Shown one piece after another: positions 50,925 through 59,942 of a DNA stretch of 64,000 nucleotides. The notes under the pieces were generated by a model. It was not told where the DNA came from, ran no database searches, and saw only the letters and a program-made list of their open reading frames with translations. The DNA lies in NCBI GenBank assembly GCA_947503575.1, contig CANNDZ010000003.1:95100-159099 (forward strand), given 5' to 3'. Position 1 is the stretch's first letter; each line of letters opens with the position of its first letter. Both the position numbers and the translations under genes were made by a program. This DNA comes from an uncultured Kordiimonas sp. Lineage in GTDB: Bacteria; Pseudomonadota; Alphaproteobacteria; Sphingomonadales; Kordiimonadaceae.

Positions 50925-52244
50925 CTATGTATTTGCTAATTTTGTACGAAGTTGCTCTCTGATCAGATCACGCTGAGATGCCCCAAAAGGAAAGCGTTTC
51001 AGCATAAAAATGACCGGAATTTTCAATACCGCCGGCACCCCGGCATACAGAAGTGCCACATAGGGCCCGCGTGCGCCCTCGCTTACAGTCATGGTCACAA
51101 TCTCCATGGACCCCAGCGCCAACAAGGTGGCAACCGCAAGCGCGATTTTACTGGTCATACCCCAAAGGCTAAAATGAATGGCTGTGCGGGCTTCACCGTT
51201 TTCGGCCCAATCGAGGTCAGCAACGTCAGCAAGCATTGAAGGGGCCAGCGATAGCTCTGCAGCCAGGGCAAACCCGGTGATAACGCAAACACCGTAAAAC
51301 AGGTCAACTTGCCCCGGTCCCAAGAGTGCAGCAATCGGAAAGGTAACGCACACAATAGCCGTACTGGCCGCCATGACCGTATGCTTCATCCGTCCACGCG
51401 CGAACCACAGCCAAAACGGCATGCCCGCGACCGCCGCAACAAAGTATATCAGTATAGAGAGGTTCTGTTCCATCTCGCTTCCTGCCAGCGCCTGCTCCAC
51501 ATAAATCGGAAACAAAACCGCTGGTACGGTGCTGGCCGCAGAAGTGATAAACCAAATGCCTGCCAACCGCGGGAATTTGGTTTTGGTCAAAACTTCCTTA
51601 AAGTGGCTGATACGAAACACAGGAGCCGAGGCATGATGCGTTTTCTCACCGACAAAAAGAAAGAAAACGGTCAGGCACAACAACCCGATGGGGATAAGCA
51701 CCAACGGTATTGCGGGGATAACAGGTTTCCCTTCAGCGAGGAAAAACGGCACGCTCAGGGCACCCAGCATGCCAACAAGCGACATGGCCTCACGGGCGGT
51801 GGTGTATAGCGTTTTGGTTTCGTAACTGTCGGCAAGTTCAGCCCCCAGCGACAGATAAGGCACCGTAACCAGGGTCCAGCCAATATACAGAACCGCAGAC
51901 CAAACACCCAAATGAAGGGGCGAAACGCCCGGCTCAACGCGCGTTATCATTACAAGCGCAATACCCGCGACCAAGGCGCCAATCGCTATCCAAGATTTGC
52001 GATAACTTCCTGCAAGAGGCTTGAAGTCGCTCAAGTACCCGGCCAGTGGATCGCTCATGACATCCACAATGCGAGCCAAAAACAGCGCAATACCAACGGG
52101 TAGATACCCGAGCGCCATATCCTCGGCGTAAAATACCGGCAGAAAAACAGCAAAGGGAATCAGCGGAAAAGAAAAGGCGAAGGCAGGCAATGAATAGGCA
52201 AACACTGTTTTTTTATGGGCGAATTTTTGCAAGGTTTTAGCCAA
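50925..52244 (-). CDS. MFS transporter, GPH/MelB-like
   Basis: This 439-residue integral membrane protein of about 12 helices belongs to the glycoside-pentoside-hexuronide (MFS_2) group. The motif-like DVMSDPLAGYLSDF appears after helix 2 and SYRKSWIAIGALV follows. Genes of this type occur beside DUF1365 and cyclopropane synthase in many proteobacteria, which suggests a lipid-related rather than a sugar substrate. It overlaps the upstream synthase gene by eight bases and is in the same operon. Confidence 0.85.
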   Translation of the reverse strand: MAKTLQKFAHKKTVFAYSLPAFAFSFPLIPFAVFLPVFYAEDMALGYLPVGIALFLARIVDVMSDPLAGYLSDFKPLAGSYRKSWIAIGALVAGIALVMITRVEPGVSPLHLGVWSAVLYIGWTLVTVPYLSLGAELADSYETKTLYTTAREAMSLVGMLGALSVPFFLAEGKPVIPAIPLVLIPIGLLCLTVFFLFVGEKTHHASAPVFRISHFKEVLTKTKFPRLAGIWFITSAASTVPAVLFPIYVEQALAGSEMEQNLSILIYFVAAVAGMPFWLWFARGRMKHTVMAASTAIVCVTFPIAALLGPGQVDLFYGVCVITGFALAAELSLAPSMLADVADLDWAENGEARTAIHFSLWGMTSKIALAVATLLALGSMEIVTMTVSEGARGPYVALLYAGVPAVLKIPVIFMLKRFPFGASQRDLIREQLRTKLANT

Positions 52245-53469
52245 TCACATACTGAGAAACATCAATGGTTTTTTGCCGAAACCCGGCTTCGCAGTAGCTC
52301 AGATAAAAGCGCCACATGCGGTCAAATTTTGCGTCATACCCCATTTCGGCTACATCCGCCGCCTTTGCCATAAATCGCTTGTGCCAAAGCTGCAGTGTTT
52401 TCGCATACCCAAGGCCAAAATCATTTTGTGACAAAAGCGTAAAATTATGATCATCAAACAGGCTTTTCAGCACTTCGTCTGACGGCAGCATGCCACCCGG
52501 GAAAATATATTTTTGGATGAAATCAACATCTTCGCGGTATGCAGCAAACCGCTCGTTTGCAATTGTTATAACCTGAATACCCGCATGACCACCGGGCTTC
52601 AAAAGCTTGCGTACTTTAGTGAAGTACGTCGCCCAGTATTTTTCGCCGACAGCTTCAAGCATTTCAATTGACACGATATGATCGAAGGTTCCATCAAGAT
52701 CGCGGTAATCACACAGCCGCAGGTCCGCTTTGCTGGCCAGCCCTGCTTTTTCAAGGCGGTCCTTGGCAAAAGCGAGCTGTTCTTTCGACAGCGTCACACC
52801 CGTGACTTTGCATCCAAGCTCAGAAATCGCATACTCTGCAAAACCGCCCCAGCCGCAGCCAATCTCAAGCACATGATCACCTTTTTTGATCCCGACGGCT
52901 TTGGCAAGAGCTGCATATTTCGCGGTTTGCGCTTCTTCCAGAGTGGAGCCGTCATCACCAAACAACCCAGCCGAATAGGTCATGGTTTTATCGAGCCACA
53001 ACCCGTAAAAATCGTTACCCAGATCATAGTGATAGCTAATATTACGACGGCTGCCGGATTTGCTGTTACGATTGAACCAGTGTCCAATGCGTTCCCGCAC
53101 TTTGCGCAAAGGTGCCTGCTTTAACCGAGCTTCCAGGCGGTCCATATTGGCGGCCAGAACCCGCAGCAAATTGGTCAGGTCTGGGCTCGACCATTCATGA
53201 GCCATAAAACCCTCGGCAAGGCCAACTGTTCCGGTTTTGAGAGCCCGGGACAGCGCAGACCATTTGTGGATATGCATTTCGCCGTGCACCTGGTTGCCCG
53301 CGTCCAATTCAGCACCGACAAAGCTACGCTCAGCCCCGGATGGGAACCGCACCACAAGGTGCCCAACTTCAATATGAGACATCACTTTGGCGAAGATTTT
53401 TTCCAGCGCTGTCAGAGGTTGCTGACGCTGATCTGTTGCTATCGCACGCGAGTAAGCGCCGTCGATCAT
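52237..53469 (-). CDS. cfa: Cyclopropane-fatty-acyl-phospholipid synthase
   Basis: This 410-residue SAM-dependent enzyme methylates double bonds of membrane phospholipids. The SAM site is HVLEIGCGWGGFAEYAISELGCKVTGVTLS. YHYDLGNDFYGLWLDKTMTYSAG and the later FPGGMLPS and GLGYAKTLQLWHKRF segments are family-typical. It sits in the operon after DUF1365 with a four-base overlap. In Rhodobacter a homologue (cfaA) belongs to the singlet-oxygen RpoE regulon; the operon promoter here has the matching motif. Confidence 0.94.
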   Translation of the reverse strand: MIDGAYSRAIATDQRQQPLTALEKIFAKVMSHIEVGHLVVRFPSGAERSFVGAELDAGNQVHGEMHIHKWSALSRALKTGTVGLAEGFMAHEWSSPDLTNLLRVLAANMDRLEARLKQAPLRKVRERIGHWFNRNSKSGSRRNISYHYDLGNDFYGLWLDKTMTYSAGLFGDDGSTLEEAQTAKYAALAKAVGIKKGDHVLEIGCGWGGFAEYAISELGCKVTGVTLSKEQLAFAKDRLEKAGLASKADLRLCDYRDLDGTFDHIVSIEMLEAVGEKYWATYFTKVRKLLKPGGHAGIQVITIANERFAAYREDVDFIQKYIFPGGMLPSDEVLKSLFDDHNFTLLSQNDFGLGYAKTLQLWHKRFMAKAADVAEMGYDAKFDRMWRFYLSYCEAGFRQKTIDVSQYVIG

Positions 53470-54332
53470 ACTTGCGATCCTTTGCTTGAGCTGCCCTGCG
53501 CATCGAATGCATTGATGGGAGCAGCCGGTTTACCGAACACCCGGTGTTTTTTGAGCCATAACAACAGAGCTTGCCAATGAATGGCTGCGATAACCTTTGC
53601 CGTTACAAAAGGTATACGCGCACTGGTCAAAAGCAGATTGCGATCAGAAAACTCTATTTTTTCCAATGACATAGTTGCAGAAAACGCCTTTTCAGCCGTT
53701 GAAGAATGGCTGACTGAACCAGAGGGTGATGCACCCGGCGCAGACGCCTCCGCCCTATAGTCAATGGCTAGCTTGATCGTTTCTTCGCCTTTGGATTGGC
53801 GAAAAGAATACCCCCCGGAAACCTCAAAAAAGGGCGAGACATGAAGTTGTTTTTGACAGCTGTGAGGGACTAATTTTCCGCCTTTGTGCTCCACTGCAAA
53901 TGCATAGGAAAACCGTTCGCCAAACGTGTTGTTCACTTCATAAATTACATGGGAAAGATGGTTTTGCTGATCGTAGCAGTAGTAAATTGAAATCGGATTG
54001 AAAGCATACCCAAACACTCGCGGCATTGTCAGCAGTTCAACGCGGTTAATACCGGCTTCAAATTCGTTTCTGATCAATTCGACAATACGGTTTTTGAGGC
54101 TTCCATTGTACGGACCCCCATCAAGCCCGTAATCATCACACCACAATGAAAACAGATTGTGACGGTTCAGGCTGAAAAACCGGGATCGTTTTTCAAGCAC
54201 CGGAAGTTCATCAAGGTCAAACAAGCCGTAAAACACACGATAAAAAAATTCATGCTCGCGCGGCAAATGGCGTTTATGCCAAACCCGGCCCACCATTATG
54301 CCTGAATGCTGTATGACAGGATCTGACATCAC
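53466..54332 (-). CDS. DUF1365 family protein
   Basis: This 288-residue protein matches DUF1365: GRVWHKRHLPREHEFFYRVFYGLFDLDELP, NRHNLFSLWCDDYG, LTMPRVFGYAFNPISIYYCYDQ, VNNTFGERFSYAF. It is almost always found with the FAD oxidoreductase and cyclopropane synthase and is thought to act with them on unsaturated lipids; the reaction is unproven. Four-base overlaps with both neighbours show tight coupling. Confidence 0.9.
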   Translation of the reverse strand: MMSDPVIQHSGIMVGRVWHKRHLPREHEFFYRVFYGLFDLDELPVLEKRSRFFSLNRHNLFSLWCDDYGLDGGPYNGSLKNRIVELIRNEFEAGINRVELLTMPRVFGYAFNPISIYYCYDQQNHLSHVIYEVNNTFGERFSYAFAVEHKGGKLVPHSCQKQLHVSPFFEVSGGYSFRQSKGEETIKLAIDYRAEASAPGASPSGSVSHSSTAEKAFSATMSLEKIEFSDRNLLLTSARIPFVTAKVIAAIHWQALLLWLKKHRVFGKPAAPINAFDAQGSSSKGSQV

Positions 54333-55666
54333 TCAACAGCCTGTGGCTGTATCAATTGATCAGGTAAGCCGATGCGCGCGTTTTGACCCTCTCGGAACCA
54401 GGGTCGCTCCGTGCCAGAAATCATTTCTGCGACCGCCAGCCCGGCTTGGATGCCATCTTCGTGGAAACCATTGCCCATGTAAGCACCCGCGAACCAGGTT
54501 TGCTGCGCACCCTGTATGTGCATCAGTCTGTCGCGGGCTGCCCGTGCCGCCCGATCAAATATGGGGTGCTCATAGTCAAACGAGCCCAAGATATGGTCAG
54601 GCGCAACATCACGGTATGGATTAAGCGTTACCATTACCGGCGTCTCTACTGGCAGGTGCTGCAACCTGTTCATCCAGTAGGTGATAGCGGGACCGGACCG
54701 GTCTGCGCCTTTTGGGGCCTCCATATAGTTCCAGCTTGCCCAGGCTCGCTGCCTTTTGGGCAACCAATTCCGCTCAGTGTGCAAAACGGCGGTGTTGCGA
54801 CTGTAGCGCATAGAACCAAGGATTTCCGCCTCTTGCGCGGACGGGTCACCAAGCAGCGCCAACGCCTGATCCGAATGGCATGCCAGAACAATCTGGTCAA
54901 AATGTTCTGGTGCTGAACCGGCGCTGTAAACAGTGACGCCGCCGTCCTTTCGCTCAATACGAGATACCCCTGTGTTCAGCCGAATACGATCTTTGAAGTT
55001 TGCGGACAGCTTTTTTACATACTCTCGGCTACCGCCCACAACCGTGCGCCACTGGGGCCGATCGTTGATTTGCACCAATCCATGGTTCCTGAAAAAGCGG
55101 ATAAAGTCTGCTGCGGGGTATTCCAGAATATCTGTACTGTCGCTCGACCAGATCGCCGCACCCATGGGAGCCAGATGCCCTTCGATAAAAGCGCTAGAGA
55201 AACCGTATTTATCAAGCAGCTCGCCAAGGCTCAGCCCTTCCGCTTCAGCCACCTGTTCAAAAGTGCCGGCATTGCGGTAAAATCGCAAAATACCCACGAT
55301 CATCTGCCAGAAACGGGGGCGTATTGCATTGAATGGCTGCGCAAGCAAACCTGCATTGTCCCCACCAGAATACTCAAAGCCGCCCTGGTCCATCGACACA
55401 GCAAACGACATGTCGGTTGCAACGGTCTTTACATTCAGAAAATCAAAAAGCGCTGTCAGGTTCGGATAGTTTTGCGGGTTAAAAACAATAAATCCGGTAT
55501 CCACCGGTAAAGTTTTGCCCTCCACACACACGTCAACGGTGTTGCTATGGCCGCCAACATAATTGGATTTCTCAAAAATTGTTACATCGGCGTTCGGGTG
55601 CAAATGCCATGCAGCAGACAGTCCGGTAATACCCGATCCGACTATAGCGATTTTAGGTCGTGGCAT
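54329..55666 (-). CDS. FAD-dependent amine-oxidase-like oxidoreductase
   Basis: This 445-residue flavoprotein has an N-terminal dinucleotide-binding site, KIAIVGSGITGLSAAWHL, and TVDVCVEGKTLPVDTGFIVFN. The C-terminus contains WFAGAYMGNGFHEDGIQAGLAVAEMI, which closes the FAD site. It belongs to the amine-oxidase/desaturase-like group. It is the first gene of the stress operon and its promoter lies 70 bases upstream. With DUF1365 and cyclopropane synthase it probably modifies membrane fatty acids after photo-oxidative damage. Confidence 0.9.
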   Translation of the reverse strand: MPRPKIAIVGSGITGLSAAWHLHPNADVTIFEKSNYVGGHSNTVDVCVEGKTLPVDTGFIVFNPQNYPNLTALFDFLNVKTVATDMSFAVSMDQGGFEYSGGDNAGLLAQPFNAIRPRFWQMIVGILRFYRNAGTFEQVAEAEGLSLGELLDKYGFSSAFIEGHLAPMGAAIWSSDSTDILEYPAADFIRFFRNHGLVQINDRPQWRTVVGGSREYVKKLSANFKDRIRLNTGVSRIERKDGGVTVYSAGSAPEHFDQIVLACHSDQALALLGDPSAQEAEILGSMRYSRNTAVLHTERNWLPKRQRAWASWNYMEAPKGADRSGPAITYWMNRLQHLPVETPVMVTLNPYRDVAPDHILGSFDYEHPIFDRAARAARDRLMHIQGAQQTWFAGAYMGNGFHEDGIQAGLAVAEMISGTERPWFREGQNARIGLPDQLIQPQAVE

Positions 55667-55735
55667 TGCTTTTTCCAGATACCTTATATAAATCAGATAC
55701 TTAAGGTAAAATTTGTCACCTTTTTCTTGTAGACC

Positions 55736-55765
55736 TGTTTACGCGACGACTTTCTGGGCGGATCA
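55736..55765 (-). promoter_or_regulatory. RpoE/ChrR-type ECF promoter of the lipid-modification operon
   Basis: On the minus strand TGATCC (55765-55760), 18 bases, then TAAACA (55741-55736). It faces the FAD oxidoreductase gene and matches the sigma-E consensus of Rhodobacter (TGATCC, TAA-type -10). Confidence 0.75.
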
Positions 55766-55822
55766 AAGGCATACAAATTGAGCAAGATTATTAAAAAAAG
55801 TTGCAACAATGGAAGGAATGCA

Positions 55823-55851
55823 TGATCCAACCGCTGACAGTGCCGTAAAAA
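55823..55851 (+). promoter_or_regulatory. RpoE/ChrR-type ECF promoter of the sigma-anti-sigma genes
   Basis: TGATCC (55823-55828), 17 bases, then TAAAAA (55846-55851), 28 bases before the sigma factor start. It indicates autoregulation, as is usual for ECF sigma factors, and mirrors the divergent promoter 60 bases away. Confidence 0.75.
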
Positions 55852-55879
55852 TTAACAGACTGTTTACGGTGGGAATTTT

Positions 55880-56554
55880 ATGCACGCTGGCGCACAGGCA
55901 CACTTGGACACAACGACGGATGTCTTGACACCCGGACAGCAGCAATGCTTTCCTTCAAATGCGAAATTGAAACGCAGCACTGTCAGAAAGGGACTGTCTA
56001 TTTCCGTCGCTACTCCAGAGACATTGGAATCACTTGCCGTTAGGATTGCAGAGCACCGCGATCGACAAGCTTTCCAGCAATTGTTTGCCCATTTTGCCCC
56101 ACGCATCAAATCTTTCATTATGAAGCAAAAGGTTTCTGACGAAGTAGCAGAAGACCTGACTCAAGAAGTAATGGTGACAGTTTGGCAAAAGGCGCACCTG
56201 TTTGATCCGTCAAAAGCACGCCTGTCAACTTGGTTATTTCGGATAGCCCGGAACAAGTTTATCGACAAAGTCCGGCGCCAGAAATACGTCGAAGTGGACG
56301 TTGATAACCATATTCAGTCGATGGAAGCTGCCGAAAAAACTGATGTTCCTGTGATCCAAGGACAGGACCAGAAACGTATTTTATCAGCATTAGAGGTTTT
56401 AAAGCCGGACTTGCGCAAAGTTATTGAACTGTCTTTCTACCAAGACATGTCACATTCGCAAATTTCGGAAGCGTTGGGACTTCCGCTTGGAACAGTTAAG
56501 TCCAGAATTAGAATCGCGTTTCAGAAGTTACGTGTAGAGTTAGGAGATTACTGA
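55880..56554 (+). CDS. rpoE: ECF sigma factor, RpoE/ECF11 type
   Basis: This 224-residue sigma factor has region 2 (FQQLFAHFAPRIKSFIMKQKV, EDLTQEVMVTVWQKAHLFDPSKARLSTWLFRIARNKFIDKVRR) and region 4 (VIELSFYQDMSHSQISEALGLPLGTVKSRIRIAFQKLR). The first 45 residues extend beyond the usual start (LESLAVRIAEHRDRQ), but no other start codon fits. Downstream ChrR shares one base with it. Family members in Rhodobacter respond to singlet oxygen, which matches the gene content of the adjacent operon. Confidence 0.93.
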   Translation: MHAGAQAHLDTTTDVLTPGQQQCFPSNAKLKRSTVRKGLSISVATPETLESLAVRIAEHRDRQAFQQLFAHFAPRIKSFIMKQKVSDEVAEDLTQEVMVTVWQKAHLFDPSKARLSTWLFRIARNKFIDKVRRQKYVEVDVDNHIQSMEAAEKTDVPVIQGQDQKRILSALEVLKPDLRKVIELSFYQDMSHSQISEALGLPLGTVKSRIRIAFQKLRVELGDY

Positions 56555-57240
56555 TGAACCCCGAGGTTCAAAACGCAGCCAATGCTGATCGTCTGATTTC
56601 AGACGAATGGCTCGTGGCATACGCAGCAGGCAACCTGAGCGAGGCGAAAGCCACGCTTGTTGCCACCCACGCCAGTTTCCATCCGGAACTAAAGGCAAAG
56701 ATAAGCGATGCTGAAGACATTGCCGGTGCCATGCTGGGTGCGACACAGGGTGCTGACTTGTCAGATGGTTTTTTTGACCGTCTGATGGCACAAATTGATG
56801 AACAGGGCGACACAGCGCGCGAGCCAGTTAATGTTGAAGCAGCTTACCGCGACCCCAGAGTGCCGCAACCGCTTGCCGATTATCTTGAAGGTAATTTGGA
56901 CGAGCTGAAGTGGCGGTTCATGGGCCCCGGCATGAAGCAGGTGAAATTGTGGGCTGGCGAGAACGGTGAAAAGTTATGGCTGCTGAAAGCAAAAGGCGGC
57001 ACGGAAATTCCCGAGCATGGTCATAACGGCAATGAACTAACGCTGGTTTTACAGGGCGGCTACAAGGTAGACGGCACTCATTACACTGTCGGCGACCTTG
57101 AAGTTGCAGATGGCGGCGTTGAAGACCACCGTCCCCTAATTGATGATGGCGAAGATTGTATTTGCCTGGTGGTCACCGAAGCCCCCATCAAGCTGAAAGG
57201 CACAATCGCGCGGGCTGTACAGCCATTCATTGGACTGTAG
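56554..57240 (+). CDS. chrR: ChrR-family anti-sigma factor
   Basis: This 228-residue protein has an N-terminal anti-sigma domain and a C-terminal cupin. The cupin keeps His155, His157, Glu161 and His192 (EIPEHGHNGNELTLVLQGGY ... EDHRP), the metal site needed for signal sensing in Rhodobacter ChrR. The N-domain is odd: the zinc motif H-x3-C-x2-C reads H39-x3-H43-x2-L and contains no cysteine at all. The gene overlaps the sigma factor gene by one base and ends at a strong terminator. Confidence 0.9.
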   Translation: MNPEVQNAANADRLISDEWLVAYAAGNLSEAKATLVATHASFHPELKAKISDAEDIAGAMLGATQGADLSDGFFDRLMAQIDEQGDTAREPVNVEAAYRDPRVPQPLADYLEGNLDELKWRFMGPGMKQVKLWAGENGEKLWLLKAKGGTEIPEHGHNGNELTLVLQGGYKVDGTHYTVGDLEVADGGVEDHRPLIDDGEDCICLVVTEAPIKLKGTIARAVQPFIGL

Positions 57241-57288
57241 GTATAAAACCTAACCAATAAAGCCTTTTGGCGATCAAATATGTTTAAG

Positions 57289-57316
57289 CCCGGCGTTCAC
57301 TACAACGCCGGGTTTT
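57289..57316 (+). terminator. Rho-independent terminator
   Basis: CCCGGCGTT (57289-57297) pairs with AACGCCGGG (57304-57312) across CACTAC, followed by four T. It ends the sigma/chrR operon and faces the convergent SulP gene. Confidence 0.9.
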
Positions 57317-57392
57317 CTATTGTGCTGTTTCTGCTAAACAACCAAACCAGTCAAATAATCGTACCGTTGCTGACAGCGTACGGTTCAGTGGC

Positions 57393-59063
57393 TTATTCAG
57401 CCGGCTGAACCGCCGCTAAGTCCGGGGGGCTATTGTCGTCTCCCGCTAACGTATCCCGCACCCTCAAATGGCTCAGGGCGTACTCGAGGGCTTTCAGGCG
57501 TTCCTGAAACCAATGCGCTTCTGGAATTTTCTGTCCAACATCAAGACCATGCAGCAGATCGCTGATTTCCTTTGAGGCACCAGAAATCAGCAATTGCTTA
57601 CCTGCGGCCTCTGCATCCTCTGCAATCGTTTCCACCGCCTTTATTGCCGACAGGTCAATATTGGGAACGCGCGAGAAGTCCATGATAAGGGCTGCCTGCC
57701 CGTCTTTCCATTTGTCCCGGACCTGATGCCCCAGGTCTGCAGCAGCGCCAAAGCTTAGCGGACCACCAAAATCAAACATGGTGACCCGGCCCCCTGCTTC
57801 CCGCAGTAACGCAAGCTCCTCAGGGTGGTCTGTACCCGGTTCAATGCTCGACAGGTTTTTCAATTGTTCATCCGCCGTTTGCTTAACAAACGCAAGCGCT
57901 GCCAAAACCACACCCAGCGCAACCGCTGTTATAAGGTCAACAAAAACCGTTAAGACCAGTACAAGAACCATAAGGATCAGATCCCACCGAGGGCCCCTGT
58001 GGGCACGCTTCAGGTAGGCAACGTCAATAATGTCATAACCAACTTTTACCAGAATGCCGGCCAGCACCGCGTGCGGTATTTGTGACGCAAGCGGCGCGAG
58101 GCTAACTGCAACGGCGAACAAAAGCCCGCCATGAATCATGCCTGATATCTTGGTACCGCCACCCGACCGAATATTGACCACAGTCCTCATCGTCGCACCG
58201 GCACCAGGAATGCCGCCAAAAAACCCGGCAACGCTGTTGCCAATACCTTGGCCAATCAATTCCTTATCGGAGTTGTGGCGCGTGCGGGTCATATTATCAG
58301 CAACCAAAGACGTCAGCAGACTGTCAATCGCACCCAGCAAGGCCAGCAGAATTGCCGCTTCCAGCACCACAAACATCGCATCGCCGCTAAGCGACGGAAT
58401 AATCAAAGACGGCAAACCAGTGGGAATATTACCCAAAATCGGCGCGCCAGGCATGGCAACACTGATCAGCGTACCAATAATCAACGCGGCCAGTGCGCCC
58501 GGTATCCATTTTCCAAGGTTTTTGGGCCAGAAGAAAACGATCGCAAGGGTCAAAAGCCCTAAAAACAGCGCAATAAAGTTGGGGTCGGCGACCGCACCAG
58601 GAATTGATTGCAATGCGGGTATGGTGCCCTTCCCGACAGGTTCATGCCCAAAGAGCCGTGCAGTTTGCAGAGCAATAATAATGCACCCGATGCCGCTCAT
58701 GAAACCAGACACAACCGGATAAGGCACAAGCTTGATATATTGACCAAATTTCAGGATCCCCAGCAGTATCTGCAGAACCCCCGCCAAAATAACCGCAAGA
58801 AAAACAAGTTTGGGATCACCCGCCAGGCTCGCAAAAACACCAGCAAAAACAACAATCATTGGGCCTGTTGGTCCCGAAATCTGTGCGCCGGTACCCCCAA
58901 ACAAAGAGGCCAGGAAGCCAACAATTATAGCGCCGTAAAGACCCGCAATCGGCCCTGCACCCGACGCTTCACCAAACGCAAGCGCAAGCGGCAAGGCAAC
59001 AACACCGGCAGTAACACCGCCCATAATATCGCCGCGCAGGTTACGTGTATCAAAAAATGCCAT
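57393..59063 (-). CDS. SulP-family anion transporter with STAS domain
   Basis: This 556-residue inner-membrane transporter has about 12-14 hydrophobic helices in the first 400 residues (VTAGVVALPLALAFGEASGAGP, FLASLFGGTGAQISGPTGPM). A cytoplasmic STAS domain follows at about 425-530 (VTMFDFGGPLSFGAAADLG, ALIMDFSRVPNIDLSAIKAVE). It starts 25 bases after the carbonic anhydrase gene in one operon. That pairing points to bicarbonate (BicA-like) rather than sulfate as the substrate, though sequence alone does not decide. Confidence 0.9.
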   Translation of the reverse strand: MAFFDTRNLRGDIMGGVTAGVVALPLALAFGEASGAGPIAGLYGAIIVGFLASLFGGTGAQISGPTGPMIVVFAGVFASLAGDPKLVFLAVILAGVLQILLGILKFGQYIKLVPYPVVSGFMSGIGCIIIALQTARLFGHEPVGKGTIPALQSIPGAVADPNFIALFLGLLTLAIVFFWPKNLGKWIPGALAALIIGTLISVAMPGAPILGNIPTGLPSLIIPSLSGDAMFVVLEAAILLALLGAIDSLLTSLVADNMTRTRHNSDKELIGQGIGNSVAGFFGGIPGAGATMRTVVNIRSGGGTKISGMIHGGLLFAVAVSLAPLASQIPHAVLAGILVKVGYDIIDVAYLKRAHRGPRWDLILMVLVLVLTVFVDLITAVALGVVLAALAFVKQTADEQLKNLSSIEPGTDHPEELALLREAGGRVTMFDFGGPLSFGAAADLGHQVRDKWKDGQAALIMDFSRVPNIDLSAIKAVETIAEDAEAAGKQLLISGASKEISDLLHGLDVGQKIPEAHWFQERLKALEYALSHLRVRDTLAGDDNSPPDLAAVQPAE

Positions 59064-59088
59064 CTATTTAAGACCTATCTATACTGCT

Positions 59089-59742
59089 CTATGCTGCGGA
59101 GATACCGGGAAGCTGGGCAATTTCATCGTTAGAAAGAGGCCCCCAGGACCGGGTATTCATATCATATGAAGAAATTTCCCCGGAACCGATGTCATAAACC
59201 CACCCATGAAGATGCACCCGATCAGCCGCAAGGCGGGCAGCCACAAAGGGGTGAGTTTGCAGGTTTTGCAGCTGGGCAACGACGTTGGCTTCAATCATGC
59301 GCTGAAGCTGATCCTTGCCTTCCAGCTCAGGATGATTCTCTTTTACAATCTTAACAGCGGCATCACTGTGCCTCAGCCAGTTACAGACATGAGGGAAGTC
59401 TTCAAGCCCTTCCGGGGCAAGCGCGCCCTTCATCGCCCCGCAATCACTGTGGCCACAAATAACGATTTCCGTGGTGCCAAGTGCGCCAACCGCGAACTCA
59501 ATTGAGGCAACCGTGCCACCAGCGTCAATGCCATGAGGTGGCACAATATTACCCGCATTACGCACATGAAACAGGTCGCCGGGGCCGGTTTGGGTAATCA
59601 GGTTGGCGTCAATACGGCTATCCGCGCAGGTAATGAACAATACCTCTGGTGATTGTCCGCTTGATAGCTTGTCAAAAAGGTCTTTATGTTTCGGGTAAAC
59701 TTCGCTTTTAAAGCGCGATACCCCCTGCATTACTTTTTTCAT
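59089..59742 (-). CDS. Beta-class carbonic anhydrase
   Basis: This 217-residue cytoplasmic enzyme interconverts CO2 and bicarbonate. The zinc ligands and dyad are Cys39, Asp41, His98 and Cys101 (FITCADSRID, ICGHSDCGAMKG). It is the first gene of the operon with the SulP transporter and is divergent from a LysR regulator, which together suggest regulated inorganic-carbon supply or pH control. It is of the CynT/Can type. Confidence 0.94.
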   Translation of the reverse strand: MKKVMQGVSRFKSEVYPKHKDLFDKLSSGQSPEVLFITCADSRIDANLITQTGPGDLFHVRNAGNIVPPHGIDAGGTVASIEFAVGALGTTEIVICGHSDCGAMKGALAPEGLEDFPHVCNWLRHSDAAVKIVKENHPELEGKDQLQRMIEANVVAQLQNLQTHPFVAARLAADRVHLHGWVYDIGSGEISSYDMNTRSWGPLSNDEIAQLPGISAA

Positions 59743-59898
59743 CGCGTGTCATTCCTCTTTTTAACGCGGGTGGCGGTGCGGCCGGAAGAATAAGAGATGA
59801 AATCATAACGCCCTGTATCTGATGCTCTTCAACAACCAATCCATTTATAAAATTAACACTTATTATATATTTAATATATCTATTGTTTTGAGTTTTTC

Positions 59899-59919
59899 AT
59901 GATAGAATTTATCTATCAT
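59899..59919. promoter_or_regulatory. Probable LysR-regulator operator
   Basis: ATGATAG (59899-59905) and CTATCAT (59913-59919) form a perfect inverted repeat with a 7-base spacer, containing the T-N11-A core of LysR-type sites. It lies 24 bases before the regulator start in a very AT-rich region shared with the carbonic anhydrase promoter. It is the likely autoregulatory and divergent control site. Confidence 0.65.
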
Positions 59920-59942
59920 AAGTAAACCATTTAGTGAAATCC

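Noticed and set aside
55852..55866. TTAA-N7-TTTA as a fourth CtrA-type box before the ECF sigma gene
   Set aside because: One half-site mismatches the consensus and the ECF promoter already explains the region.
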